Part shown: piece by piece, positions 42,581 to 52,110 of the stretch
Position numbering within the stretch: the stretch's first letter is position 1
Layout of the letters: each line of letters starts with the position of its first letter
Assembly (NCBI GenBank): GCA_900770285.1
Contig: CAAGJO010000019.1
Span: forward strand, 62,001-126,000
Origin: Oscillospiraceae bacterium
GTDB lineage: Bacteria > Bacillota > Clostridia > Oscillospirales > Ruminococcaceae
Direction of reading: 5' to 3'
DNA: 64,000 bases
Notes under the pieces: model-generated
Told to the model about the DNA's origin: nothing
The model's database searches: none
The model's input: only the letters and a program-made list of their open reading frames with translations
Made by a program: the position numbers and the translations under genes

Positions 42581-44214
42581 TATTCTGCTGAAATAATATA
42601 GTAATAAACAGGCTGTCCGCCATTTATCAAGTTTACGTCTACATGGTTGAATTTGTTTGCAACCTGATCACGCAATGCCTCTGCTGCTTCTTCTGAAACA
42701 TCTGCACCGTAAATTATGTTAACAAATGAGCTGCTGCCTTTTATGATGTGCTTTGAAAGCTTGTAGGCGGCTTTGGCTAAATCCTTTTCAACAAAAACAA
42801 TTCTGCCCTCTGCCATGCAAAGTATCTCGCCTTTTTTTATTGCCTTGTCATCAACGTCCGAATCCCTCGCCGCAAATGTCACCTGCCCTGTTGTAACATT
42901 GTCTATTGCCTCGGCCATGGCAAGTCTGTTATTGTTAAAATCGCTGTCTGGATCAAAAGCAAGCATGGCTGACATTCCTTGAGGAATAGTGCGTGTCTGC
43001 AAAACACATACATTTCTGTCCGCAAGCTTTGCTGCCTGCTCTGCTGCCATAATTATGTTCTTGTTGTTAGGCAGTACAAAAACATTTTCAGCAGGACACT
43101 GCATAACCGCCTCAAGAATATCCTCAGTAGAAGGATTCATTGTCTGTCCTCCGCCGACAATACAGTCAACACCGCAGTCTTTGAACATAGCCTGTACGCC
43201 TTTTCCTGCCGCAACTGCCACAAATCCAAAGGGCTTTTCAGGTTTGACAGACTTAAACTCACGCTTAGCCTCTTTTTTCTTGTTCTGATGCTGAAGCTTC
43301 ATGTTCTCGATTTTGGGCAGATTGATATATCCGAATTTAAGCGCTTTCTGAATTGCTTTTCCCGGGTCGTTGGTATGAACATGAACCTTGATTATGGAAT
43401 CGTCTTCCACTACAACAACACAGTCACCGATAGTTTCAAGATATGCACGCAATTTGGAAGAGTCGGCACAGTCAGCCTTTTTGTTAATAATCATTTCCGT
43501 ACAGTAAGTGAAATTTATCTCTGCGTCATACTGACCCACAACAGATGAAAAGTCCTGTACAGTAGGCTGTGACACCTGTGTTTTTGTTTCCTGCGGAACG
43601 ATTTTTCCGCCAAGGAAAACATCTCTCATAGCCTCAAATATTATAACCAAGCCTTTTCCTCCAGAGTCAACAACGCCTGCTTTTGCCAATGCCGGCAAAA
43701 GCTCAGGAGTCTTTTCGAGAGTTTCTTCAGCCTGCTGGCAAACAACTTTCCAAAGCTCCGCAGGGTCAGGATTATCCGCCAAAGCCGCTCTTGCCTTTTC
43801 AGCAGACTCCCTTGCAACTGTGAGTATTGTACCTTCGGTTGGGTTCATAACCGATTTATATGCACCTTCAACGCCGTTTTCCAAAGCACTTACAATTTCT
43901 TTGCTTCCTATTTTATTATGATTTGCAAAGCTTTTCGCAAATCCTCTGAAAATAAGCGAAAGGATAACTCCGGAGTTTCCTCTTGCTCCTCTCAGCAAAG
44001 CAGTCGCAGCTGTCTGTGCAACAACCGAACAAGTCACATCATCATTCATATTGTTCAGCTCAGGAAGAGCATTTGATATAGTCATGGACATATTTGTTCC
44101 GGTATCTCCGTCCGGAACAGGAAAAACATTTAATTCATCCACAGCAGATTTTTGATTTGAAATACTGTGGGCACCGCTTATTATTGCATCTCGCAAAATT
44201 TTTCCGGTAATCAC
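42580..44214 (-). CDS. fakA: Fatty acid kinase catalytic subunit FakA (YloV, DAK2 domain)
   Basis: 544 residues. The N-terminal DhaL-like nucleotide domain has NVFPVPDGDTGTNMSMT (metal-binding aspartates), LLRGARGNSGVILS and VDSGGKGL. The middle domain is FakB-binding-like, and the C terminus is a degV-like/DAK1-related domain. FakA phosphorylates FakB-bound fatty acids taken up from outside, feeding acyl phosphate into PlsY, which is also in this window. It lies 31 bases after the Asp23-type gene, the conserved yloU-yloV order. Confidence 0.92.
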   Translation of the reverse strand: MITGKILRDAIISGAHSISNQKSAVDELNVFPVPDGDTGTNMSMTISNALPELNNMNDDVTCSVVAQTAATALLRGARGNSGVILSLIFRGFAKSFANHNKIGSKEIVSALENGVEGAYKSVMNPTEGTILTVARESAEKARAALADNPDPAELWKVVCQQAEETLEKTPELLPALAKAGVVDSGGKGLVIIFEAMRDVFLGGKIVPQETKTQVSQPTVQDFSSVVGQYDAEINFTYCTEMIINKKADCADSSKLRAYLETIGDCVVVVEDDSIIKVHVHTNDPGKAIQKALKFGYINLPKIENMKLQHQNKKKEAKREFKSVKPEKPFGFVAVAAGKGVQAMFKDCGVDCIVGGGQTMNPSTEDILEAVMQCPAENVFVLPNNKNIIMAAEQAAKLADRNVCVLQTRTIPQGMSAMLAFDPDSDFNNNRLAMAEAIDNVTTGQVTFAARDSDVDDKAIKKGEILCMAEGRIVFVEKDLAKAAYKLSKHIIKGSSSFVNIIYGADVSEEAAEALRDQVANKFNHVDVNLINGGQPVYYYIISAE

Positions 44215-44245
44215 AACTTATCCCCCTGTTTATATAAAAATGTAT

Positions 44246-44593
44246 TCACACTACTTTATCCACAAAGATATTGACCACAGCATCACTCAGTCCGGTCTGC
44301 TCATTCAGAACAAACTGAATTTTGTGAGATACGCTGTCAGCGATAGCCTGAACATTTACACCATATGATACAGAAATATGCAAATCAACAGTAAGCTTAT
44401 CATCCTTATGTTTTATAATTACTCCTTTGTCTGAGAAATTATTTTTCAGAACTACGTCTTCAGCGCTTTGTATTGCACCGTAAGCATTCATACCCACAAC
44501 GCCAAAACAGTTCTTTGCCGTTTCGGTTACAATCTGTCTGATAAACCTGTCTGTAAACTTAATTGTGCCAAGGTGATTTTGTTTCTTTATCAT
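44246..44593 (-). CDS. Asp23/Gls24 family protein (YloU)
   Basis: 115 residues from the ATG at 44593, which has GGGAGTG upstream. Family marks are LGTIKFTDRFIRQIVTET, a central DKLTVDLHISVSYGVNV and VVNIFVDKVV at the end. These proteins associate with the cell envelope or with fatty-acid metabolism. Here it leads the operon with fakA, as in Bacillus yloU-yloV. Role in detail unknown. Confidence 0.9.
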   Translation of the reverse strand: MIKKQNHLGTIKFTDRFIRQIVTETAKNCFGVVGMNAYGAIQSAEDVVLKNNFSDKGVIIKHKDDKLTVDLHISVSYGVNVQAIADSVSHKIQFVLNEQTGLSDAVVNIFVDKVV

Positions 44594-44626
44594 GCTATCA
44601 CTCCCAAATATCAATTTAACCATATT

Positions 44627-44655
44627 ATTATATCACACTTATTCAGAATTTGCAA
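44627..44655 (-). promoter_or_regulatory. Promoter of yloU-fakA operon
   Basis: Minus strand: TTGCAA (44655-44650), 17-base spacer, TATAAT (44632-44627). Confidence 0.75.
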
Positions 44656-44700
44656 GATATAAGATATAAATCTACTGCACTGTAAAACGCACAAAAATCC

Positions 44701-44729
44701 TTGATTATACTGATTCTATATGTTATAAT
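44701..44729 (+). promoter_or_regulatory. Promoter of epimerase-dtd-lipoprotein operon
   Basis: TTGATT (44701-44706), 17-base spacer, TATAAT (44724-44729), about 33 bases before the start codon. A second TATAAT lies at 44735-44740. Confidence 0.7.
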
Positions 44730-44761
44730 AGTGGTATAATAATATAAGGGAGACTGTGTTT

Positions 44762-45622
44762 ATGCTATATTCAGTTAAAAACAATAGAATTGAAATTTCA
44801 GCAGATACTGCCGGAGCAGAACTGCATTCGATTAAAAGCAATGGTCTGGAATATCTCTGGCAGTGCGGAGATTCATGGAAAAGATATGCTCCTGTTCTCT
44901 TTCCGTTTATATGTTCGCCAAAAGACAGAAAGTATTCCGCTAAAGGCAAAGAGTATACAATGCCCGGTAACCATGGCTTTGCCCGTGATTCAGAATTTCA
45001 ACTTTATGAACAGACAGAGGATTCTGTTGCTTTTATTCTTAAATCAAGCAGTGAAACTTTAAAGGTTTATCCTTATGATTTTGAATTTATCGTAAAATAT
45101 ACTTTGCAGGATAATAAAGTTATTGTCAGCAATATTGTAAAAAATACAGGCAGCGATGACATGTATTTTTATGTTGGCGGACACCCTGCATTTAACTGTC
45201 CTCTTGAAGACGGTTTGAATTTTGATGATTATTACGTTGAATATGAAAAGAATGAAACTATCCTTCAGCCTTTGCCTGAAGGAAAAAGCAGAGTAATAAT
45301 TGACAAAGCAAATAAATATAATTTAACAAGAGAGCTTTTTGATTTTGATGTTATAATGAAAGACAAGCCTGTTTCTAAAACAGTTTCATTGAAGTCAGAT
45401 AAATCTTCTCATTCCGTAACAGTTGAATTTCCTGAAAGCGAATGTATTGCAGTATGGTCCCCTACAGGCGATGACAATGCCAAATTCGTATGCCTTGAAC
45501 CTTGGACAACTGTTCCAACCTATGCTGATGATGACGACTTTGCTCTTGAAAATAAAAAGCATGCCATAAAGCTTAATGCAGGCAAAGAATATACATACAC
45601 TTATTCAATCAGAATTGACTGA
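44762..45622 (+). CDS. Aldose 1-epimerase family protein (LacX-like)
   Basis: 286 residues from the ATG at 44762; AGGGAG is 9 bases upstream, whereas a GTG 6 bases earlier sits too close to it. Galactose mutarotase-like fold: AGAELHSIKSNGLEYLW, MPGNHGFARDSEF, FYVGGHPAFNCPL (catalytic-type histidine) and VCLEPWTTVPTYADD. It would interconvert sugar anomers; substrate unknown. It heads a plus-strand operon with dtd 9 bases downstream. Confidence 0.88.
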   Translation: MLYSVKNNRIEISADTAGAELHSIKSNGLEYLWQCGDSWKRYAPVLFPFICSPKDRKYSAKGKEYTMPGNHGFARDSEFQLYEQTEDSVAFILKSSSETLKVYPYDFEFIVKYTLQDNKVIVSNIVKNTGSDDMYFYVGGHPAFNCPLEDGLNFDDYYVEYEKNETILQPLPEGKSRVIIDKANKYNLTRELFDFDVIMKDKPVSKTVSLKSDKSSHSVTVEFPESECIAVWSPTGDDNAKFVCLEPWTTVPTYADDDDFALENKKHAIKLNAGKEYTYTYSIRID

Positions 45623-45631
45623 GGTATGTAA

Positions 45632-46093
45632 ATGAAAGCAGTAATTCAACGTGTTAAATATGCAGAAGTTGTTGTTGACAATGACACTATCGGAAAGATT
45701 GATAATGGCTTGCTGGTGCTTTTGGGGGTCGGACAGGATGATACTGAGGCTGATTGTGAAAAGCTTGCAGATAAAATATCAAAACTCAGAATCTTTGCCG
45801 ATGAAAATGACAAGACTAATCTTTCCGTAAATGATATAAACGGCGATGTTCTTGTTGTGTCTCAGTTTACCCTTTATGCAGATTGTCATAAAGGAAACCG
45901 TCCAAGTTTTATAAATGCAGGTGAGCCGCAGGAGTCAAATAGATTATATGAGAAATTTCTTGATATCATAGACGCTAAAATTCAGGGAAAAGTTCAGCAC
46001 GGTGTTTTCGGTGCTGACATGAAAGTTTCTTTGCTGAATGACGGTCCATTTACAATAATAATGGAATGCGTTAACGGAGAAATTCTGAAATAG
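45632..46093 (+). CDS. dtd: D-aminoacyl-tRNA deacylase
   Basis: 153 residues, normal length. It hydrolyses D-aminoacyl-tRNA. Motifs are VVVSQFTLYADCHKGNRPSF and, near the C terminus, VSLLNDGPFTIIME, corresponding to the SQFTL and NxGPxT active-site motifs. It follows the epimerase by 9 bases with GAGGTATG serving as ribosome site. Confidence 0.95.
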   Translation: MKAVIQRVKYAEVVVDNDTIGKIDNGLLVLLGVGQDDTEADCEKLADKISKLRIFADENDKTNLSVNDINGDVLVVSQFTLYADCHKGNRPSFINAGEPQESNRLYEKFLDIIDAKIQGKVQHGVFGADMKVSLLNDGPFTIIMECVNGEILK

Positions 46094-46132
46094 ACAGAAT
46101 GCTTGACTAATATATTTTTTAGGGTGATTGCT

Positions 46133-47455
46133 ATGAATAAAAAAATCAGAACATCAATTTTACTTTCTTTGAGCTGTGCTGTGCTTTCAAGCTGTAATAT
46201 ACCCGGCATTACAAAAAATAATATTGACGATGAAGACGATTATCTGCTTTACAGCAGCAGTAATATCTCTGAGGTTTCTCAGGCAGAAAATAATGAAGAG
46301 TGGGTAATCAAACCGTCAGTTTCAGCAACAAATATTATCGTTCCTGATCTAAGCCATATTGATACCTCTCTTAAGATAAATAAAGCCTTTATCAATGCTG
46401 CAATTATATACAATGACGGGAAATATGGATTTATAACCTATGACGGCGATACTATTGTCCAACCAAAATATGATTATTATTACATTGACTCAAACGGTGA
46501 TATGCTTTTGTATAATATTGCTGCCGAATCCGTTACAACATGTACACTGGACGCTAACGGAAGTATTATATATGGTTCTGAACTTCCCAAAAACAATGAC
46601 CCCGAATATTACTGGGATACAGAAAACCAGAAAGTTTTAATCAAGTACCCTGAGCAAGACTATGCAAAAGAATATAACGGCGATCTGACAGTTGCACCTA
46701 TGACTGCAAACACTACAAAAATAGACAACGACGTTTATGCCGTACATAAACCGGAAGAGCCAAAATATGGTTTAGTACAAAAGAATAAAATCATTCTTGA
46801 TTTTAAATATGATGACTGCTATGCACCACCCTATCGGGATGCTATAGATACTGCCATTGCTTTTAAATCAGGGGAGAAATGGAAATATGTGAATCTTGAC
46901 GGTGAGGAAATAATAAAATCTCAGTGCAGCGATGTGTTAAGTTCCTTTAATGCTTCCAATTCACAAGAAAATTCCCACCCATTTCTGTATAATGAAAATC
47001 TTGTACCTGTTAAAATCAATTCAAAATTCAGCTACTATAATATGAACGGCGACTGTATTACAAAATCTTATGACCAGGCACGACCGGTAATCAATGGAAG
47101 AGCATGGGTAAAAACCAATGACAAGTGGGGCGTTTTAAAGCTGGGTAAAATCAAAAAAATCAAATTCTCAACAACAACCACCACAACAACGACTACTTTA
47201 GCTTATACTAATAACACCTACTCAACAACTGATACGACTACGGAAAAATCAAAAACATCAAAGAAAGCTACATCCGAATCCGGCAAAAAAACAGATAAAA
47301 TCACTGAACAGAAACAAACATCACAAAAAACTCAAAAGAGTACACTGGTAACACATCTTGATACAACTGCCCCAACAAAAGTTACAACCACTGCTGCTCC
47401 TCAAAAAGAAACAACAATTAATCAGACTGAAAAGCAAACTAAAAAGGACCGCTAA
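46133..47455 (+). CDS. WG-repeat lipoprotein with Thr/Lys-rich tail
   Basis: 440 residues from the ATG at 46133 (AGGGTG 7 bases upstream). Signal peptide with lipobox VLSSC. Between about residues 80 and 345 there are WG-type repeats of about 25-40 residues, each with a K-[YW]-G/F-hydrophobic core followed by G-x-x-I-hydrophobic-x-x-x-Y/F (YNDGKYGFITYDGDTIVQPK; KYGLVQKNKIILDFKYDD; DKWGVLKLGK). The last 100 residues are a Thr/Lys/Gln low-complexity tail, perhaps a wall-spanning or surface segment. Function unknown. The stop lies inside a terminator stem. Confidence 0.75.
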   Translation: MNKKIRTSILLSLSCAVLSSCNIPGITKNNIDDEDDYLLYSSSNISEVSQAENNEEWVIKPSVSATNIIVPDLSHIDTSLKINKAFINAAIIYNDGKYGFITYDGDTIVQPKYDYYYIDSNGDMLLYNIAAESVTTCTLDANGSIIYGSELPKNNDPEYYWDTENQKVLIKYPEQDYAKEYNGDLTVAPMTANTTKIDNDVYAVHKPEEPKYGLVQKNKIILDFKYDDCYAPPYRDAIDTAIAFKSGEKWKYVNLDGEEIIKSQCSDVLSSFNASNSQENSHPFLYNENLVPVKINSKFSYYNMNGDCITKSYDQARPVINGRAWVKTNDKWGVLKLGKIKKIKFSTTTTTTTTTLAYTNNTYSTTDTTTEKSKTSKKATSESGKKTDKITEQKQTSQKTQKSTLVTHLDTTAPTKVTTTAAPQKETTINQTEKQTKKDR

Positions 47456-47475
47456 TAAAATAGTGGTCCTTTTAG
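47442..47475. terminator. Bidirectional terminator of lipoprotein gene and gpsA
   Basis: AAAAGGACCGCT (47442-47453) pairs with AGTGGTCCTTTT (47462-47473), with one G-T. The left arm includes the last codons and first stop base of the lipoprotein gene. U tracts on both strands. Confidence 0.85.
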
Positions 47476-47624
47476 AATAAAAGAGGAAAATATATATACT
47501 GGGACTTTTATAATTGAAAAAGGTGATATTTTTAATTGTCAGGCGTCCCTTTACCTTATGTTTTGTATTATAAATTCCTTATGTGACAGATTTATGATAA
47601 TGTCTTGAAACATAAACGATAAGC

Positions 47625-48626
47625 TTAATGCTCAATTTTTCTCTTTTCACTGACAGGCGGTCTGTTCATAAGTGCCGAAATAGTTGTAATAGGCTTTGCA
47701 CCGTTAAATAATACGTTTGCAAGCTGATCTGTTATAGGCATTTCTATACCAAGTTTTTCAGAAAGCTGTTTTGCATTCCTGGTGCAAGCGTATCCCTCAA
47801 CCGTTCCCACACGTTCAATGGCTTCCTGTGGATCAACGCCCTTTCCAATGAGCATTCCTGCTTTTCTGTTTCTGCTGTGCTTGCTGCAGCAGGTTACTAT
47901 CAAATCGCCAATACCGCTTAGCCCACTGAAAGTTTCAGCCTTTGCACCCATTGCGACGCCAAGATCTGCAATTTCTTTTATGCCCCTTGTCATAAGTGCG
48001 GCTTTTGTGTTGTCGCCAAGTTCAAGGCCGTCACAAATTCCCGCTGCAAGGGCAATTACATTTTTCAGCGAACCGCCTATCTCACAGCCTAAAACATCAT
48101 CACTGGCATATATTCTGAAATTTCCGCACATCAGCGTTTCCTGAACGAATTTTGAAACTTCCAAAGAATCCGATGCCACGACCACTGCTGTAGGAACTCC
48201 TCGTGCAAGCTCTTCCGCATGGGACGGTCCTGTAAGTATAGCAACAGGATTGTCCGGAAAACATTCTTTAGTAAGTTCACCCATAGGCTTGAGTGTGCCG
48301 TTTTCCAGCCCCTTTGCCGAATTTACAATTACCGTTTTTGGACTCATATAAGGTGCAGCTTCCATGCAAACAGAACGGCAGAAAGCTGTAGGAATGCCTA
48401 CTAAAACCAAATCCTTGTCTTTAACACAGGATATATCTGTTGTCAGATCAATTTCCTTTGACACTTTTACTCCCGGCAGCTTTGAACGCAGCTCGCCGGT
48501 TCTTTTTATGATATCAATTTCGTCTTGAAATTTTGACCATACCGTCACCTTGTGTCCTCTGTTATGGCAAAGTATAGCCAAAGCAAGACCAAATCCTCCG
48601 GAACCCAGAATCACAATATCAGCCAC
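47625..48626 (-). CDS. gpsA: Glycerol-3-phosphate dehydrogenase [NAD(P)+]
   Basis: 333 residues from the GTG at 48626, which has AAAGGGTG 6 bases upstream; a GTG 9 bases earlier is part of that ribosome site. The NAD(P) fold is DIVILGSGGFGLALAIL, with VNSAKGLENGTL and the catalytic lysine in GGSLKNVIALAAGICDG. It supplies sn-glycerol-3-phosphate to PlsY, whose gene lies 21 bases upstream, so the two steps are encoded together. Confidence 0.95.
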   Translation of the reverse strand: MADIVILGSGGFGLALAILCHNRGHKVTVWSKFQDEIDIIKRTGELRSKLPGVKVSKEIDLTTDISCVKDKDLVLVGIPTAFCRSVCMEAAPYMSPKTVIVNSAKGLENGTLKPMGELTKECFPDNPVAILTGPSHAEELARGVPTAVVVASDSLEVSKFVQETLMCGNFRIYASDDVLGCEIGGSLKNVIALAAGICDGLELGDNTKAALMTRGIKEIADLGVAMGAKAETFSGLSGIGDLIVTCCSKHSRNRKAGMLIGKGVDPQEAIERVGTVEGYACTRNAKQLSEKLGIEMPITDQLANVLFNGAKPITTISALMNRPPVSEKRKIEH

Positions 48627-48647
48627 AAAAATCACCCTTTCAGCGAT

Positions 48648-49313
48648 TTATTTTTCTTTTTTGCTTTTGAATGAGAACTTATTTTCATTTCCTGCAATAA
48701 GTCTTTTGATGTTTGAACGATGCATGTAAATTATACAGCTTGCAATAAGTATTGCAACGATCATATCAGGCACAGCGCCCTTTGTATTTCTTAAAAGCTG
48801 TGTAATAATAGTAAAAACCGGATAACTTACAGCAGCACAAATTGAACCAATAGAAATATATTTTGTTATTGCTACGATAATAACAAAAAGTGATACTGAC
48901 AGCAAACATGTCAGCGGATCAATGGCAAGCAGCGTAGAGGCTGCAATAAGAACGCCTTTTCCACCGTGAAATCCGTAAAACACAGGGAAAATATGTCCCA
49001 GCATTACAGAAAATCCAGCTATGTATCCAATAAACATTGTGTTGTCAAAAAAAGTTACCCCAAAAACATATGTAACAACTAACCGGCATATAAGTACAGC
49101 TATAATTCCTTTTGCAAGGTCGCATAATAATGTCGCAAGAGCAGGGCCTTTTCCGTATACTCTGAATACATTTGTCAGACCTGCATTATTGCTGCCGTAT
49201 TTTCTTATATCGTCATGTTTAGCAATTTTGCAAACAGTTATCGCAGAATTTATACTGCCGATTAAATAAGATATTACTATTGTAAAAGCAATAGCCGCTA
49301 TTTTTAATAACAT
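48648..49313 (-). CDS. plsY: Acyl-phosphate:glycerol-3-phosphate acyltransferase PlsY
   Basis: 221 residues with about five membrane segments. The three PlsY motifs are KYGSNNAGLTNVFRVYGKG, the FHGGKGVLIAAS loop, and a later short loop around LLRNTKG. It transfers the acyl group from acyl-phosphate (partly from the FakA route) to glycerol-3-phosphate, the first committed phospholipid step. In the order der-plsY-gpsA, 17 bases after der. The C-terminal tail is Lys/Ser-rich. Confidence 0.94.
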   Translation of the reverse strand: MLLKIAAIAFTIVISYLIGSINSAITVCKIAKHDDIRKYGSNNAGLTNVFRVYGKGPALATLLCDLAKGIIAVLICRLVVTYVFGVTFFDNTMFIGYIAGFSVMLGHIFPVFYGFHGGKGVLIAASTLLAIDPLTCLLSVSLFVIIVAITKYISIGSICAAVSYPVFTIITQLLRNTKGAVPDMIVAILIASCIIYMHRSNIKRLIAGNENKFSFKSKKEK

Positions 49314-49330
49314 ATATAATTCCCCTTGTA

Positions 49331-50662
49331 CTATTTTACATCATTTCTGTCACGTTCACGAACCTTCATTACAATTGGCGTTCCGTCAAGTGCAAAAGTT
49401 TCTCTTATTTGATTTTCAATATATCTTCTGTATGAAAAATGGAAAAGATCCGCTCTGTTTACAAATGCCACAAATGTAGGCGGTCTTGTGGAAATCTGCG
49501 TCATATAATATATCTTAAGTCTTCTTCCCTTGTCCGACGGCGGCTGCAAACGTGAGGTTGCATATGCAAGCACATCGTTGAGCTTCCCTGTTGGAATTCG
49601 TATAGAATTTTGTGTAAATGTATATTTTATAAGGTCGAACAGCTTATCTATCCTTAAACCTGTTTTGGCAGAAATGAATACAAAAGGTACATAACTCATA
49701 AAGCTGAAATCCTGACGCAGCTTTTTTGTATATTCATCCATTGTGTTTGTATCTTTTTCAACAGCGTCCCATTTGTTTACTGCCACAACACATGCCTTTC
49801 CCTTTTCATGAGCATACCCTGCAACCTTTGAATCCTGCTCTGTAAAGCCAACTGTAGCGTCAATCACAATAACGGCTACATCTGCTCTGTCTACTGCCAT
49901 ATAGGAACGCAAAACGCTGTACCTCTCAACATTTTCAAGAACCTTTGATTTCTTTCTTATTCCTGCTGTGTCAATAAGCACATATTTATCCTCACCTCGT
50001 TCAAAATATGTGTCTGTTGCATCACGGGTCGTTCCTGCAATGTCTGAAACAATTGCACGTTCCTCCCCGCATATTTTATTTATAATAGAAGATTTTCCTA
50101 CATTCGGTTTTCCGATAATCGCTACCTTCATAACATCGTCGCCGTATTCATCATCTTTGTCCTCAGGAAGATACTTCAAAACCTCGTCCAACAAATCTCC
50201 TGTACCGTGACCGTGAACAGATGATACAGCTATTGGGTCGCCAAGTCCAAGATTGTAAAACTCATAGAAATCTGCCGGCAGATCTCCTACATTATCACAT
50301 TTATTTACACAAAGCACAACCGGCTTTCCGCTTTTTTGCAGCATATGAGCAACATCATAATCAGTTGCTGTAACGCCGCAGGTAAGGTCAGTTACCAGCA
50401 CAATGACATCTGCACGGGTTATGGCAAGCTCCGCCTGTCTTCTCATTTGCGACAAAATAACATCGTTTGAATCCGGCTCAATTCCTCCGGTATCAACAAG
50501 CATAAACTCATGATTAAGCCATTCGCATTTTGCGTATATTCTGTCCCTTGTAACTCCCGGAGTGTCCTCAACGATAGACAATCTTTGTCCTATTAATTTG
50601 TTAAACAAAGTTGACTTTCCAACGTTAGGTCTGCCCACAACGGCAACTATCGGCAAAGACAT
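49331..50662 (-). CDS. der: Ribosome-assembly GTPase Der (EngA)
   Basis: 443 residues with tandem G domains. P loops are GRPNVGKST (residues 10-18) and GKPNVGKSS (about 182-190), each followed by a DTxG switch (VDTGGIEPD; IDTAGIRKKSK) and base-recognition motifs (NKCD; NKWD). A C-terminal KH-like domain follows (SRLQPPSDKGRRLKIYYMTQ). It binds the 50S subunit during assembly. Same strand as DUF512, plsY and gpsA. Confidence 0.96.
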   Translation of the reverse strand: MSLPIVAVVGRPNVGKSTLFNKLIGQRLSIVEDTPGVTRDRIYAKCEWLNHEFMLVDTGGIEPDSNDVILSQMRRQAELAITRADVIVLVTDLTCGVTATDYDVAHMLQKSGKPVVLCVNKCDNVGDLPADFYEFYNLGLGDPIAVSSVHGHGTGDLLDEVLKYLPEDKDDEYGDDVMKVAIIGKPNVGKSSIINKICGEERAIVSDIAGTTRDATDTYFERGEDKYVLIDTAGIRKKSKVLENVERYSVLRSYMAVDRADVAVIVIDATVGFTEQDSKVAGYAHEKGKACVVAVNKWDAVEKDTNTMDEYTKKLRQDFSFMSYVPFVFISAKTGLRIDKLFDLIKYTFTQNSIRIPTGKLNDVLAYATSRLQPPSDKGRRLKIYYMTQISTRPPTFVAFVNRADLFHFSYRRYIENQIRETFALDGTPIVMKVRERDRNDVK

Positions 50663-50690
50663 TTATATCATTCCTTTCATTTGTTCATAC

Positions 50691-51992
50691 TTACTGCTGT
50701 ATACCAAGCATACATTCAAGCAGTTCATAGCCATTGTTATCTGACGGACGTATGTGAATGTTAAGTGCTTTTTCCACATCTTGCACAGATAAATCGTCCA
50801 GAAATACAGGCTCGTCAGTTTTCAGCATAACCTTTGCAATTATAAGCTCGTCGCCTAAATCTCTGCCTTTCAGCTGTTCAATTAAATCTCCTGCGGTAAT
50901 AAGTCCTGTAACAGTTATAGTTTCACCAAAAAAGTAGTTGATTATTTTAACTACATTGACTTTTAACTTTGGAAATTTATCCATTGCCTTTTGTGCAAGC
51001 ATCTTCTGAAATTCATAAACTGCCGCACCTGTTGCAATGGTAACCGTACGCTCTTCACAGTCATTATATTCCTCCAGAGCCTGATCAAATTCGTCTTCCA
51101 GCGAGCGCAGCAATCCTACGCCGTTTTCATACTGAGGATAATCCTCATAGAACTCAGTAGAAGGAATTTCACGCTCTGCCAGAAGATAGAACTCATCAGC
51201 AGGAAAAACCATTCGTGTTCCGTATTTTTCAAAGCACTGTTTTTGTTTTTCTTCAATAATATCAATAACTCTGCCTGCCCCATCCTTGTCAAAACAGTGG
51301 AGAGGGAACAAACCTTCACGGTACTTTGTAAGTCCCACAGGCACAACGGCAACCGACTGAATATTGGGCATAAGAGCCTCTAAGTCGTTCAGAGTTCTTT
51401 TAAGTTCTTCGCCGTCATTGATATCAGGACAGCACACAATCTGACAGTTGATCATAAGACCGCTGTCAGCAATCATTTTCAGATATTTCAGCTTTTCTCC
51501 TGCAAAACGGTTGTTCATCATCTTGCATCTTAGTTCAGGATTAGTAGTATGAACCGAAACATTTATATTCAAGCGCATATCAATTATACGCTGAATGTCA
51601 TCATCGTTTAAATTTGTCAGTGTTATATAATTCCCCTGCAAGAAAGAAAGCCGCGCATCATCGTCTTTAAAATAAAGTGTTTCACGCATATCAGGCGGCA
51701 TCTGGTCAATAAAGCAAAAAATACACTTATTTGAACAAGACTGTTTTTTGTCCATAAGAAAGGACTCAAACTCCATTCCCAAGTCGTCATATTCCGACTT
51801 TTTTATGCTCTTGGTATATTCCGAATCATTGCGTTTCAGTTTCAGTTCCACATTGTCCTCAGCAGAATAAAACATATAGTCAAGTACATCGTGAATCTCG
51901 TGACCGTTTAAAGATAAAAGAATGTCGCCGGGTTTTATATGACAATGATATGCAGGACTATGCTTAGTAATTCCGGTTATAGTTACAGCCAT
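50691..51992 (-). CDS. DUF512/YIII radical SAM-like protein with PDZ start
   Basis: 433 residues. A PDZ-like N terminus (SPAYHCHIKPGDILLSLNG) leads to a radical-SAM segment with the cysteine cluster CSNKCIFCFIDQMPPDMRE (about 85-103), then the DUF512 domain (GVGLLRSLEDEFDQAL; FFGETITVTGLITAGDLIEQL). The family is widespread in clostridia and cyanobacteria and commonly precedes der; its reaction is not established. It lies 28 bases upstream of der on the same strand. Confidence 0.9.
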   Translation of the reverse strand: MAVTITGITKHSPAYHCHIKPGDILLSLNGHEIHDVLDYMFYSAEDNVELKLKRNDSEYTKSIKKSEYDDLGMEFESFLMDKKQSCSNKCIFCFIDQMPPDMRETLYFKDDDARLSFLQGNYITLTNLNDDDIQRIIDMRLNINVSVHTTNPELRCKMMNNRFAGEKLKYLKMIADSGLMINCQIVCCPDINDGEELKRTLNDLEALMPNIQSVAVVPVGLTKYREGLFPLHCFDKDGAGRVIDIIEEKQKQCFEKYGTRMVFPADEFYLLAEREIPSTEFYEDYPQYENGVGLLRSLEDEFDQALEEYNDCEERTVTIATGAAVYEFQKMLAQKAMDKFPKLKVNVVKIINYFFGETITVTGLITAGDLIEQLKGRDLGDELIIAKVMLKTDEPVFLDDLSVQDVEKALNIHIRPSDNNGYELLECMLGIQQ

Positions 51993-52012
51993 TGTACTGT
52001 CCTTTCCAAATA

Positions 52013-52050
52013 ATATAAAAAGCAGAGAAGGAAGTGCATCCTCCTCTGCC
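52013..52050 (-). terminator. Terminator after rpmF
   Basis: GCAGAGAAGGA (52022-52032) with TCCTCCTCTGC (52039-52049), one mismatch. UUUUU follows on the minus strand (A run at 52016-52020). Confidence 0.8.
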
Positions 52051-52110
52051 CTGAAAGCTTAGTATGGGATAGCACACAAGCGCTATTCCGTTAAAGCCAA
52101 TAATCAAAAA

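Noticed and set aside
47500..47555. Long imperfect hairpin GGGAC...GTCCC as a small RNA
   Set aside because: Pairing is mostly A/T with a large loop and no promoter. The adjacent hairpin at 47442-47475 already explains termination.
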